A stretch of 64,000 nucleotides of DNA from Lithobates sylvaticus. Lineage: Eukaryota; Chordata; Amphibia; Anura; Ranidae. The translations under genes were made by a program, and so were the position numbers. The stretch is from assembly GCA_028564925.1 (NCBI GenBank), contig CM053029.1:579922955-579986954 (forward strand), given 5' to 3'. The notes beneath the pieces are model-generated. The model did no database searches. It was not told the DNA's origin and was given only the letters and a program-made list of their open reading frames with translations. This document shows, in pieces, positions 23,205 to 32,845 of this stretch (position 1 is the first letter of the stretch; every line of letters starts with the position of its first letter).

Positions 23205-26200
23205 TCAAGGAGGCCTGAAGGAGAAACCCCTCCATAACCTAGCACTCCTCTCCATCCCAACCCTCTCCTCTTCAAGATGCCTCACCTTCACCAGTTCCCG
23301 AAAGATACTACCCACCACCTCATGCACGGGCAGGCTTTTGTCCCTAGTGGTCACTAAACACCGAGCGTGCCAAGTGTAATAGAGGCAAACTGTACTAACT
23401 AAAAACAGTGATGACAAATCAAACCCACTGCGTACCCTAAAGTCACCATACACCCGCTCCGAAAAGGCCAGGGCCTGGAGGTGGGGATAGCCTATGGCAT
23501 CCCCAACCCCCGCCAGAACCTCCGAGTTGAAAGGGCACTCGACCAAGAAGTGGTCCATGGTCTCGAGCACCCCACCACACTCTGGGCGAGGACAACCTCT
23601 GTCATCTAGGTTCCGATTTTTCAAGTTCGCCCTGACGTATAGGCGTCCATGGAACGCCCTCCACGCCAGGTCCCAGAACTTTGCCGGAATTCTCGCGGAA
23701 TTCAAGAGGGCTAACCCCTCCCTGAGGACCCTGTCCGGGCAGTCCCTTAAAGCCAGTGGTCTCAAAAAGTCCGAGGCCATGACCCTTGAGTACAACTCAC
23801 GTCGACCCAAGGAGCCCACCTCAAGGGCAGTTATCCTCCACTGCCTTAGTACTTTTAGCGCTGTTGGAACATAGGGCGGGAGGTACCCATGGGACCTACG
23901 AAGGTCACCTGGACGCCCCCCTCCCTCCCAGCTACCCAAGAACAGCAAAAACCAGCTCTTACATGAACGCTCCCACAGAAGAGGCACATCCACAAAGATG
24001 GACCGCAAGTTGAATTTCACAAACACAGTAGTGAAAAACACCACTGGGTTGATCATGTCCAAACCGCCATGCCTCCTCTGCCGGTACGTGACCTCTCTCT
24101 TGATCAAATTCATTCTGTTTCCCCACAAAAGTAGAAAAAACAGACTGTAGATCCGCGTATAGAGAGACGCCGGCAACAGACAGACGTAGCTGACATACAG
24201 AAACTCAGGCAACAGATAAGTCTTGATCAGGCTTACCCTTTCCCGAAGGGACAGTTTCCAGCCCTTCCAAGCATTCACCTTCCGAGTGGCACCCACTAGC
24301 CTGCGCTCCCAGTTCAGTTTGGGATAGTCATCCAGGCCAAAATGGATGCCTAAGATCTTTACCTCTGGCTGGGGGCTGGGGAACACGTCCGGAAGGGCGA
24401 ATTGCTCGCCCTCCTTCCCCATCCAGAGAACTTCACTCTTATCCCAGTTGACAAGCGAACCCGACGCCTCGGAGTAGCCCCCAATCTGTGTTTCCACAAA
24501 CTGGGCCTCCTCTCGGCTAGACACCACTACCGAAACGTCATCCGCATAGGCCACTACCCTCACTGCCAGACCTGAACCACTGCAGGGCTCCACCGGTACC
24601 CCCCCCAGACGCTCGCAGTCAAGCCTTCTCACAAAGGGGTCTACTGCAAAGACGTAGAGCAGGGGACTTAGTGGGCAACCCTGCCTGACCCCAGATCCCA
24701 CAGGAAAGGAGGGACCCACCCAACCGTTGACAAGAGGGAAGCTCACCGCCCTCCTATACAAAGTCTGGAGCCAAATGATGAACTGGGCGGGCAAACCGTA
24801 CCGCCTCAGCAGAAGCCACAGGTACTCGTGGTTCACCCGATCAAAGGCCTTCGCCTGATCTAATGCCAGCAGATACCTCCCGTCGCCCGTTGCCCTGCAC
24901 CTTTCCACAGCCTCCCGGACGCTCAGGACAGCACCAAAGGTACTACGGCCGGAAACTGCGCAGTGCTGGGACGCGGAAAGTAACTTGTCCGCTACTGTGG
25001 ACATACGCCAGAACAAGATCTTTGCCAGTATCTTTCTATCCGTGGTGAGGAGGGCAATAGGGCGCCAATTCTCCACCACGGACGGATCTTTGCCCTTTGA
25101 CAAGAGGATCAAGGCCGACCTTCTCATCGAGGGAGGGAGCAGGCCCATAGCCAAACATTCATTGAACACCTCCCTCAGATGAGGAGCCAAAAGGCTCTTA
25201 AAGGCTTTGTAAAACTCCGCCGTGAGCCCATCAGGCCCGGGTGACTTTTTCAGCGACAGAGAATCGATGGCCCGCTCTACCTCGGCCACCGAGATCAACC
25301 CCGTCAAAGAGCCGGAGAGGTCAGGCTCCACATCAAGTGGAGTCTCATCAAGAAAGGCCCTGGCCTTCTCCAGATCCAAAGGCTTCCTCTGGAGGATGTC
25401 TGAAAAGTGAGCTCTGACGACCCCCAGGATCCCTGACCTGGACCGCACCAGAGACCCAGAGGAATCCTTCAGTCCATGTATGACCTTCCCACTCACCGCA
25501 TCCCCACAGTTCTTATAGGGATCCGGGGAGATAAATTTCCCATAATCCCTCTCAAGGACCAGGGAGGCGAGACGGTCATACTGACATTCCTTCATCCGAA
25601 GCTTCAGATTGGATATCTGCTCTTGGGGCCCACCAGAGGAGACCAGGCGGTCCAGCTGCCTACGCAACCTCTGGTAAGCCCAGTACCTGGAAACAGCCCG
25701 GTACCTAGAGACCCTACGAAAGAAACCCTCAGATCTCTTCTTCACCACCTCCCACCATTCCTGGCGAGGGCAGCCGCTCTCAAGGAGCGTGGTTTGATCC
25801 GTAAAAAAGGCCTCATAGGCTTCCCTGACCTCAGGGTCCTCAAGTAGCGTCCCATTCAGGCGCCACAAGCCCCGACCTCTCTGGGGGGTGTCGGCAACAT
25901 TCAGGGTAACAGATACCATACAGTGATCGGAGAACTCCACCGCCTGCAGCCCTGGGGCCGCGAAGGAAGAGTCCCCCTTTAAAAAAAACCTATCTATCCT
26001 ACTCCTACTGCTACCTCGGGCGAATGTGAAACCCGTGAGGTTGGGGAAGTGCCGGATATGCACATCCACCAACCCAGCCTCCCTTACTACACTATTCAAA
26101 AAAATGCTATCGTATCCCAGAGGGGCTGAGGCACCTGCCCGGTCCTCTGACCTGGTGACCATGTTGAAGTCACCGCCAAAGACCACCTGCTGGGACGTGA

Positions 26201-26603
26201 ACAGGTATGGTTTAACCGCCGCAAGGAGGCTCTTCCTCTCCCCCCTGCTCTGGGGCCCATAGAAGTTAATGAGCCTGAGGAATTGCCCCCTCACGACGGC
26301 GTCCACCACCAGGCATCTACCAATCTCCACCTCAATAACCCGTCGGCAAGCCACCGGGCCGGTCTTAAAAAGGACCGCAACTCCACTGCAGGGCTCAGCC
26401 GCAAGAGACCAGAGGGAGGGCCCGCACCTCCACTCCCTCTTTGCTAGATGCATCTCTGCCACAGATGCCAGCCAGGTCTCCTGCAAAAATAAAATGTCAG
26501 CTTCAACACGGCTGAGAAAATCGAAGGCTGCAAAACGAGCCGCCGCAGATCGCATGCTTGCGACATTAATCGTCGCAAGGCGAATTGGAGAGGGTACCGC
26601 CAT
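23205..26603 (-). CDS. LINE ORF2: endonuclease-reverse transcriptase, right copy
   Basis: The 1,132-residue protein begins MAVPSPIRLATIN. It carries the complete endonuclease set (Asn near 13, QE at 41-42, GGDFN at 143-147, SDH at 225-227), the RT core with LDQAKAFDR (581-589) and YADD (686-689), and the C-terminal Cys-His motif near residue 1001. It would nick DNA and prime reverse transcription of the element RNA. The closest known relatives by motif pattern are Tx1 ORF2 proteins. ORF1 ends 44 nt upstream, so ORF2 is probably reached by reinitiation or internal entry on a bicistronic RNA. Confidence 0.96.
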   Translation of the reverse strand: MAVPSPIRLATINVASMRSAAARFAAFDFLSRVEADILFLQETWLASVAEMHLAKREWRCGPSLWSLAAEPCSGVAVLFKTGPVACRRVIEVEIGRCLVVDAVVRGQFLRLINFYGPQSRGERKSLLAAVKPYLFTSQQVVFGGDFNMVTRSEDRAGASAPLGYDSIFLNSVVREAGLVDVHIRHFPNLTGFTFARGSSRSRIDRFFLKGDSSFAAPGLQAVEFSDHCMVSVTLNVADTPQRGRGLWRLNGTLLEDPEVREAYEAFFTDQTTLLESGCPRQEWWEVVKKRSEGFFRRVSRYRAVSRYWAYQRLRRQLDRLVSSGGPQEQISNLKLRMKECQYDRLASLVLERDYGKFISPDPYKNCGDAVSGKVIHGLKDSSGSLVRSRSGILGVVRAHFSDILQRKPLDLEKARAFLDETPLDVEPDLSGSLTGLISVAEVERAIDSLSLKKSPGPDGLTAEFYKAFKSLLAPHLREVFNECLAMGLLPPSMRRSALILLSKGKDPSVVENWRPIALLTTDRKILAKILFWRMSTVADKLLSASQHCAVSGRSTFGAVLSVREAVERCRATGDGRYLLALDQAKAFDRVNHEYLWLLLRRYGLPAQFIIWLQTLYRRAVSFPLVNGWVGPSFPVGSGVRQGCPLSPLLYVFAVDPFVRRLDCERLGGVPVEPCSGSGLAVRVVAYADDVSVVVSSREEAQFVETQIGGYSEASGSLVNWDKSEVLWMGKEGEQFALPDVFPSPQPEVKILGIHFGLDDYPKLNWERRLVGATRKVNAWKGWKLSLRERVSLIKTYLLPEFLYVSYVCLLPASLYTRIYSLFFLLLWGNRMNLIKREVTYRQRRHGGLDMINPVVFFTTVFVKFNLRSIFVDVPLLWERSCKSWFLLFLGSWEGGGRPGDLRRSHGYLPPYVPTALKVLRQWRITALEVGSLGRRELYSRVMASDFLRPLALRDCPDRVLREGLALLNSARIPAKFWDLAWRAFHGRLYVRANLKNRNLDDRGCPRPECGGVLETMDHFLVECPFNSEVLAGVGDAIGYPHLQALAFSERVYGDFRVRSGFDLSSLFLVSTVCLYYTWHARCLVTTRDKSLPVHEVVGSIFRELVKVRHLEEERVGMERSARLWRGFSFRPP

Positions 26604-26647
26604 CCTTTGAGATTGGACCGTACTCTCTTCTGCACGCTAACCATAAC

Positions 26648-29600
26648 CTATACACCCTGGTCCTCTTCGGAATCCGAAGAAAGGACCACAAACCTCCTAC
26701 TTATTGCTAATGGGCCGGGACCACCAACCACCGCTTTACCCGCAGCAGACCGAGAACCCGACCCCACAGTCTGCCCACCAATCTTCCTTTTTCTTTTATT
26801 TTTAGCTTTTTCCCACCCACCTCCAACCATCGGAGGATCCTCATCCCTATCCTCCTCTGACTGTCCACTTGAAGCGTACCGCTTCTGGGGACCCCTAACT
26901 GGTCTTGAAGTATCCATATCCTGTTCCTCTTCAGAATCAGGATCTGGATCTACAGGGGGACAAGGGGAGGGGGGGGCAGGGGAAAGAAGGGGGGGAGGGG
27001 GAGGGGGAGGACGGGAAGGGGAAGGTGACACAGGAGGGAGCGGGGAAGGAATCTCACCCGGGGGAGGGGGGGGAGGAGCAGTGGGCCTCTTGGGAGGCGG
27101 CTTGGCCCGCACCCCCCCAGATCTCTTCGAGCTACTAGACCCATGAGCCATACCAGAGACCGTAGGGGCCAGACCAGCCGCCCCCAAGGTGTCACCCGAC
27201 CCAACCGAGGGAGCGGCCTGGTCATCTCCACCGCCCCTCTTCCTACGGCCCTCCTGCTTCTGTCTCTGAGGAAGAGGGTCCCCAGAGCCACAGGCTCCTG
27301 GACCAGCCTCAGCGCCTCCAGGCGCAGGGTCACCCCCCCCCGAGGCACCACCACCCGGACCCCTCTCCCCTTCAGGCATATGACCTCTGAAGGCCTTGGG
27401 GCACCTACTAAATGGGTGCCCCATTTCCCCGCATAGATTGCAGCGAATCAGTCTGCAGGTGTCAGCAGAATGGCCAAACCCGCTACATCTAGCACATCTC
27501 ATTACAGTGCACTCCGCACTTAGGTGCGTAGGGCATCCACATTTAAAACAACGACGGGGTTGGCCGGGATAGAAGACCAGGATCCGATCTCTACCTATAA
27601 AGGCACTTCCGGGCACATGGGCCATGGTGTTACCGGCCCTTCTGAGTCGGATCCTGGTCGTCCAAGCCCCGGTCCAAACCCCGCGCTCATCCAAAGATTT
27701 CTTCATTGGGCTCTGAAGCTCCCCAAACCTCCCTAACCACGTCTGTATATCTTCCGGCGGGAGCGACTCATTCCTCACTAAAATAGTTAAGGTCTTGACC
27801 TCCTCCTGACGGGAGATAGGGATTATCCTAAAATTCTTCCAGGGGTCATTCTTTTTCAGGATCTCATAAAGGACAAAAAACAACTCCATCTGGACCAAAG
27901 ATGTGAAACTCACATCAAATTCTTTTGATCCAGCTGGGTGAATGATGGCAAAAAGATCTGCCACCTTATACCCCATAGCCAGGACCCAGTCCACGACTTG
28001 CCCTCTGCTAGGGCACTGACCAGGACTATCCCATCTCAACTGGACAACATTTCGCCTCCTCCGCTCTGGGCCCCCCGTACCCCGGGACCACGGGTTCGCC
28101 CCCTGGAACTGGTCCGAGGGGGGAACCCGAAAGTTCCGGGCGCCAAACTGGCCGTACAGGGGGGCCAGAGGGACGCTGGAGCCTGCAACATTAGCATAAG
28201 ATCTCCCTTGCTTAAGGGCAGAGAGAAGCTCTGCCTCTTGATCAGCACCCAGCTGTCGCACCGGGGTCGGGACAGTGGGAGGAGCCCCCTCCACAGGGAT
28301 CCCCCCTTCCCCTACCACACTGGATCGAGCACCCCCTCCCCCCTCCCCATGGGCCTGAGGACCCCCCTCCACCCCCCCTCGGGGTTGGGAGCCCCCCCCT
28401 ACAGAAGCCTGCTTTTCCCTGACAACCGGAGATGGCTGGGGGACAGGGACTTCCCCCCCCAACCCAGGATCTTCACCAAGCAGCAACCCTAATTGGCTCC
28501 CAGCCAAGCTGCCCCATTCTGTCCCCATTGCACTTCCCACCTCAGCATAAGCCCCCACAGAGTCTACCAAGGGGTTCTCCTGGCTATCCTCCTGCTGGGA
28601 ATCCTCAAGGGACCTGATATATGCCAGAGCAGGACAGTCAGTTTTTAGCTCCCCCGCAGCTGAATCAGCCCATGATCGCGGCTGAGCCGCACATACACCA
28701 TTCTGACCTGTATCCTCCCCATCAGACATCCCATCATCAATAACTATTCTGGACTCCAGCTGTAGACCGGAAGCATCGGGGGGCGCCACACAGGAAACGC
28801 TGGGGGCAACCACTTCCGGTCGTGCGTCCCCGGTCTCCCGAAGCCCCGCCCCCTGACCCGAAGCCCCGCCCCCCACATTGTCCGCGGCAAATGGGGCTGC
28901 CGATGCCACTGAACCGTGCGGAGCCCGAGCACCACTCCCCTCATAGGAAGATGGCGGCCCGAGCCCCACGTCTCCCACCAGTACTTGTTCCATAGCCTCA
29001 GTGGGCCGTACAGGCACGGAGGTCTTAGGTCCACTTGATAAAAGTTTACCTTCCACACACGCAGCAGAGGCCGCCATTTTGGCGCAAGCGGGATTCCCCG
29101 CTGCTGCACCGTCAGTTTTAAGAGTCTTTTTCCTTTTGGACTTTCCTTCCACCTTTCCTTTGGCCGATAGTCCCGCCAACTGAACCACAGGGTTTGGCTG
29201 CTTACTGCTCCCACTTGCCACACATCCCACCTGTCCCGTCCCAGCATCATCGGGTGCCCTACCCGAGTCCGCACCTAGACCAGCCTCTCTCACAGGCTGG
29301 CCTGCGGCAGATTCCCGGGGACCCTCCGCTGGGACACCTGGGACTCCTGGGGATACACTCACACCCTGCGGGGCTGCAGCTGCACCATCCATCCCTTCAC
29401 CACAGTCCACATTCCTAGGTTCAGGGGCTGTCTGGGAGCCCTCCCCCTGAGTAGACTGCTGGCGGGTTCGCCGCCTTGCGGCCTGGCTTCCCTCCTCATT
29501 AGCCCTTCTCAGGTCCCGGCGGATCTCCATCAGAAACTCCTGCTCCTCCCGACCACGCTCACATAGCCCTGTCAGCAACTCACCAAGGTCTCTGCAGTAC

Positions 29601-29920
29601 GTTTTCAAAGCTTCAATGGCTTCTCTGAAGTCACCTCTTTTCGCGCTGCTTGTCTTATCTCTTCTATTCCGCAGATTTGTCAGAATCTGCATGCGTGCAC
29701 AGAAAGCCAAGGCTGCCTTCTGTATCAAATCCTTGATCCTCTCTCTCCGCTTCAGGGTTTTAGCATTGTTTTCCCCTGGCTGGGTTCTTGTCCAGTCTGA
29801 CAATTGAAATTGCGTGCCAAGAAACAACCTCTCCTCCCTGGAGAGGTCCCTCACTCCAGGGAATGACTGCTCACTACTGGCCCGGGAAGGCCTCCCTGAG
29901 CCTGGGCTTGCAGAAGCCAT
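26648..29920 (-). CDS. LINE ORF1: CCHC nucleic-acid-binding protein, right copy
   Basis: From MASASPG the protein is 1,090 residues. Its parts are: a charged helical N-terminal section (about 25-160) of coiled-coil texture; a long low-complexity linker; a folded RRM-like region (about 600-780); three CCHC knuckles at about 787-840 (CFKCGCPTHLSAEC, CARCSGFGHSADTC, CNLCGEMGHPFSRC); a Pro/Gly-rich stretch with poly-proline; and an acidic tail SSDSEEDQGV. It probably coats the LINE RNA and acts as a chaperone. The RRM-plus-three-knuckle layout recalls ZCCHC3-type proteins. The frame opens further upstream without an ATG, so the first ATG was chosen. The length is large for a LINE ORF1. Confidence 0.93.
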   Translation of the reverse strand: MASASPGSGRPSRASSEQSFPGVRDLSREERLFLGTQFQLSDWTRTQPGENNAKTLKRRERIKDLIQKAALAFCARMQILTNLRNRRDKTSSAKRGDFREAIEALKTYCRDLGELLTGLCERGREEQEFLMEIRRDLRRANEEGSQAARRRTRQQSTQGEGSQTAPEPRNVDCGEGMDGAAAAPQGVSVSPGVPGVPAEGPRESAAGQPVREAGLGADSGRAPDDAGTGQVGCVASGSSKQPNPVVQLAGLSAKGKVEGKSKRKKTLKTDGAAAGNPACAKMAASAACVEGKLLSSGPKTSVPVRPTEAMEQVLVGDVGLGPPSSYEGSGARAPHGSVASAAPFAADNVGGGASGQGAGLRETGDARPEVVAPSVSCVAPPDASGLQLESRIVIDDGMSDGEDTGQNGVCAAQPRSWADSAAGELKTDCPALAYIRSLEDSQQEDSQENPLVDSVGAYAEVGSAMGTEWGSLAGSQLGLLLGEDPGLGGEVPVPQPSPVVREKQASVGGGSQPRGGVEGGPQAHGEGGGGARSSVVGEGGIPVEGAPPTVPTPVRQLGADQEAELLSALKQGRSYANVAGSSVPLAPLYGQFGARNFRVPPSDQFQGANPWSRGTGGPERRRRNVVQLRWDSPGQCPSRGQVVDWVLAMGYKVADLFAIIHPAGSKEFDVSFTSLVQMELFFVLYEILKKNDPWKNFRIIPISRQEEVKTLTILVRNESLPPEDIQTWLGRFGELQSPMKKSLDERGVWTGAWTTRIRLRRAGNTMAHVPGSAFIGRDRILVFYPGQPRRCFKCGCPTHLSAECTVMRCARCSGFGHSADTCRLIRCNLCGEMGHPFSRCPKAFRGHMPEGERGPGGGASGGGDPAPGGAEAGPGACGSGDPLPQRQKQEGRRKRGGGDDQAAPSVGSGDTLGAAGLAPTVSGMAHGSSSSKRSGGVRAKPPPKRPTAPPPPPPGEIPSPLPPVSPSPSRPPPPPPPLLSPAPPSPCPPVDPDPDSEEEQDMDTSRPVRGPQKRYASSGQSEEDRDEDPPMVGGGWEKAKNKRKRKIGGQTVGSGSRSAAGKAVVGGPGPLAISRRFVVLSSDSEEDQGV

Positions 29921-30028
29921 GACACCTCCTCCCTCCTCCACAGCACTGCAGGAAGTGCCAAACACCACTTCCTCCACAGCTCTCTAGCGCCAGTCTCATG
30001 CGGTGGTTGAAACCGGAACTACACTCCA

Positions 30029-30041
30029 AGGAAGACAGGGA
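30029..30041. repeat. LINE target site duplication, copy 3 of 3
   Basis: aggaagacaggga joins the 5' end of the right LINE to the 5' portion of the YR gag region. Confidence 0.93.
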
Positions 30042-30311
30042 AGACACGAGGGTGTGTAGCTGGGCAACGGCGGCTGAAATCGATTCCAGAGACGCCTGCT
30101 GGCTGCTGGGGCTTGCTGCGGCCGGTGGTGGGAAGAGAAGCCTGAATAGCTCCGCCTTCCTGGCCGTGGACGAGAAGGGTATCCCTCTGCGTCTCAGCTC
30201 GGCGGACAGCCTGGGAATTGTCCATGCCCTAAGAGACTGGACACTGCCAGCCTCGGAGGCTGACGCCGGAGATAGTGGGGTGGTGAGGTCATCGCTGCCA
30301 ACTGACGACAT
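30029..30311 (-). pseudogene. Gag-like region of the YR element, 5' portion
   Basis: Starting at the ATG for MSSVGSDDL, the segment contains a helix-turn-like stretch, RLSAELRRRGIPF followed by KAELFRLLF, which resembles a SAP DNA-binding motif. The region ends at the LINE insertion. It is named as part of the YR element by position and strand. Confidence 0.65.
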
Positions 30312-30906
30312 GGCGGCTGCCAAGACCTGTAACTTGGTAGACTGGTCACGTGTCTGCAGGCTGGGCCTAAAAGGTGACAAGAAATGAGTTTGGACGTGTC
30401 ACCTATGATATACGTACCTGCCACAAGAAAGCAGGAGCCCCCCGTGCCCCTGTGTTTTTTTTTTTTTTTTTTTTTTTTTACCTGCTGGAACCCTGATCAA
30501 GTTGGCGCAGGTGGACCTACTGAATCCGACTGACCTGAGAGAGTGTGAGAAAAAATATCTATTTAAGAGCCTAAAACTGCTGCCGTCCAGAGCGACGGAA
30601 CCCAACGCAGATGATAACAACAGGCGATAGTGACTTGAGTCGACTGCCGAGATCGCTGTGGGATCAACTGACAGATGACAACACGAACGACTGACTTGAC
30701 ACGTTGCCTTACTGAATGAACTTCCCGTGACAGGGCCCGGCCCGTTCGTACCGTATGGGGGTGACTGTGGGCCGGACTCTGGAGCACGTACAGAATGAGG
30801 CCACCATGAAACGAGGCCAACTGCCTAGGTATGCTGAGGCCGAACTGTGACATCCAGCTGCCACCGAGTCCGACTCCAAGCTCCCCCTTTTTTCCTTTTT
30901 TTTTTT
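30312..30906 (-). other. Leader region of the YR element next to gag
   Basis: Noncoding, with a T run at 30455-30479 and another near 30890-30907. No convincing protein is seen on either strand. Confidence 0.55.
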
Positions 30907-31890
30907 TGAAATGCGGCCGGCCTAGGGCACGCCGGCACGAATTCGTACGAGCGGGTGACCAATTAACACCGGGCGTGGTAAGGTGACACAGAAATGATAT
31001 AACATGACAAGGGCAAGAATCAAAGTTTTTTTTTTGCGACTCCGCCCCTGGCGCATGTATTGAAATGAGGCCGAGCCTAGGGCACGCCGACACGAATTTA
31101 GTGCGAAGAAGTGACTCCATTCCTGCCGGGCGTGGTAGGGTGACAGAAATGAGATACCATGACAGGGGCAAGAATCAGGAATGTACGTAAACCAGTGATG
31201 CGATTCCGCCCTTGGCGCATGTATTGAAATGAGGCCGTGCCTGGGGCACGCCGACACGAATTTAGTGCGAAGAAGTGACTCCATTCATGCCGGGCGTGGT
31301 AGGGTGACAGAAATGAGATACCATGACAGGGGCAAGAATCAGGAATGTACGCAAACCAGTGATGCGATTCCGCCCTTGGCGCATGTATAGAAATGAGGCC
31401 GTGCCTAGGGCACGCCGACACGAATTTAGTGCGGAGAGGTGACTATATTCACGCCGGGCGTGGTAAGGTGACAGAAATGAGATACCATGACAGGGGCAAG
31501 AATCAGGAATGTACGCAACCAGTGATGCGATTCCGCCCTTGGCGCATGTATTGAAATGAGGCCGTGCCTAGGGCACGCCGACACGAATTTAGTGCGAAGA
31601 AGTGACTACATTCACGCCGGGCGTGGTAAGGTGACAGAAATGAGATACCATGACAGGGGCCAGAATCTGGAATGTACGCAACCAGTGATGCGATTCTGCC
31701 CTTGGCGCATGTATAGAAATGAGGCCGTGCCTAGGGCACGCCGACACAAATTAGTGCGGGGAAGTGACTGCATTCATGCCGGGCGTGGTAAAGTGACCGA
31801 AATGATATGCCATGACAGGGGCAAGAATCAGGAATGCACGCAGCCAGTAATGTGATTCCGCCCTTGGCGCATGTATCGAAATGAGGCCGG
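30907..31890. repeat. Tandem array of about 163-bp units in the YR leader
   Basis: Six units recur with period 162-164 bp (word gcgcatgtat at 31051, 31215, 31379, 31542, 31705 and 31867), plus a partial first unit. Each contains gccgggcgtggta and atgacaggggcaagaatc. Units differ at a few positions. They lie upstream of gag on the coding strand. Confidence 0.93.
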
Positions 31891-32683
31891 GTAGTCGTGC
31901 ATCTGGATCGCCCCGATCGGAGCATGCGTGGATGCGACCGGACCAGGATCGAAGCGATGGCATGAACGCCCTGATTAACTGATGCGAAATGATTTAGCAT
32001 GACCGAATGGCCTGATACGTTAGCCATGTTTGAAATGATGAAATGTTTGTCATGCTAATTCGTGAAATGTCTCGACACGGTCGAAGTGATTCGTACAACT
32101 AGTATGCCAACAGTGCTTCGGAATGTAAATAGCGATTCGGCACGCTCGCTAGCGCCACCAATTCGGATAATGGCAGGACATGAACGATACGTGTGAGTGC
32201 GAACGGCACCCGTGCGTGAGTCATGTTGAACGATTCGGAGACTGTGTAGCCCGCTCGTGTAAGGGAACCCTTGAGTACCGGATGCGACATCGGTCGGAGT
32301 GTCTGTGGCGGGCGGCCCTGAATGTGCGTGCCGTTAGATGGCTCCCGATCGGGTACAACAAAAACGTGCGAGTAAGTGTTTAGGTTTCGAGACAAGCAGC
32401 GCGTGGCTCGTGAGCTACGCAGATCACAGTTTAGTGACATGATAAGCAGTGCATGAGAACGTAAAACATGGGAGCCGAAGCCCTACCTGCGACAGCCGAA
32501 CCAGACTCTTTGTACGAACTGCGACTCGACGACACGAGTGCGACACGAAGGGACGACACAACTTACGAACACGGAACACGGGACTGCAACAAGAGAAGAC
32601 GGACAGACGAAAACGGAGCTCACGAGCCGGCACCAAGAGCGCTTGTCACGAACGAGTCGGTCCTAGATGTCTGACGTATCAGA
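31891..32683 (-). other. CpG-rich 5' leader of the YR element
   Basis: The sequence is unusually rich in CG dinucleotides (cgac, cgaa words), unlike its surroundings. On the minus strand it has a pyrimidine tract ending ttgttgcag near 32588-32600, resembling a splice acceptor. No protein is recognisable. Confidence 0.5.
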
Positions 32684-32783
32684 TATCACGCACAGGAAAC
32701 CGACAAAGACCGGCGGCCTTTGGGCTGCTTAAATACCCTCCGGGCTCCTCCCATAACTTCAGGCCGGTACCCGGCCTTCCAAT
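32684..32783 (-). repeat. YR element split repeat B, terminal copy
   Basis: It matches 11908-12007. On the minus strand it contains a TATA-like gggtatttaagc near 32726-32740, so this block may hold the promoter of the element. Confidence 0.9.
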
Positions 32784-32788
32784 ATATC

Positions 32789-32840
<52 letters not shown>

Positions 32841-32845
32841 TATAG
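32784..32845. repeat. TA microsatellite
   Basis: A (TA)n run abuts the YR element end. Together with the microsatellite at 11263-11667 it marks the insertion target. Confidence 0.95.

Larger units (their letters stand above)
22774..30028 (-). mobile_element. Tx1-like LINE, right copy (7.3 kb, apparently intact)
   Basis: It has the same structure as the left copy: very short 5' UTR, ORF1, 44-nt gap, ORF2, 431-bp 3' UTR. Both ORFs are open, so it is coding-competent by inspection. The outer 5' segment of about 545 bp differs from the left copy by one base that I noticed, and the ORF2 side differs by about three bases in 3.6 kb. Confidence 0.94.
11668..32783 (-). mobile_element. Tyrosine-recombinase retrotransposon (DIRS order, Ngaro-like)
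   Basis: On the minus strand the order is 100-bp block B, a GC-rich leader with tandem repeats, gag-like region, RT/RNase H, tyrosine recombinase, 130-bp block A, block B, spacer, block A. This is the A1-body-B1-A2-B2 split-direct-repeat plan of Ngaro/PAT-type elements. No methyltransferase domain is seen. The repeat pairs look identical by eye, so the insertion is young. It carries one large interruption, two tandem LINEs in gag, and at most one or two small breaks otherwise. Without the LINEs it would be about 6.7 kb. Confidence 0.88.
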
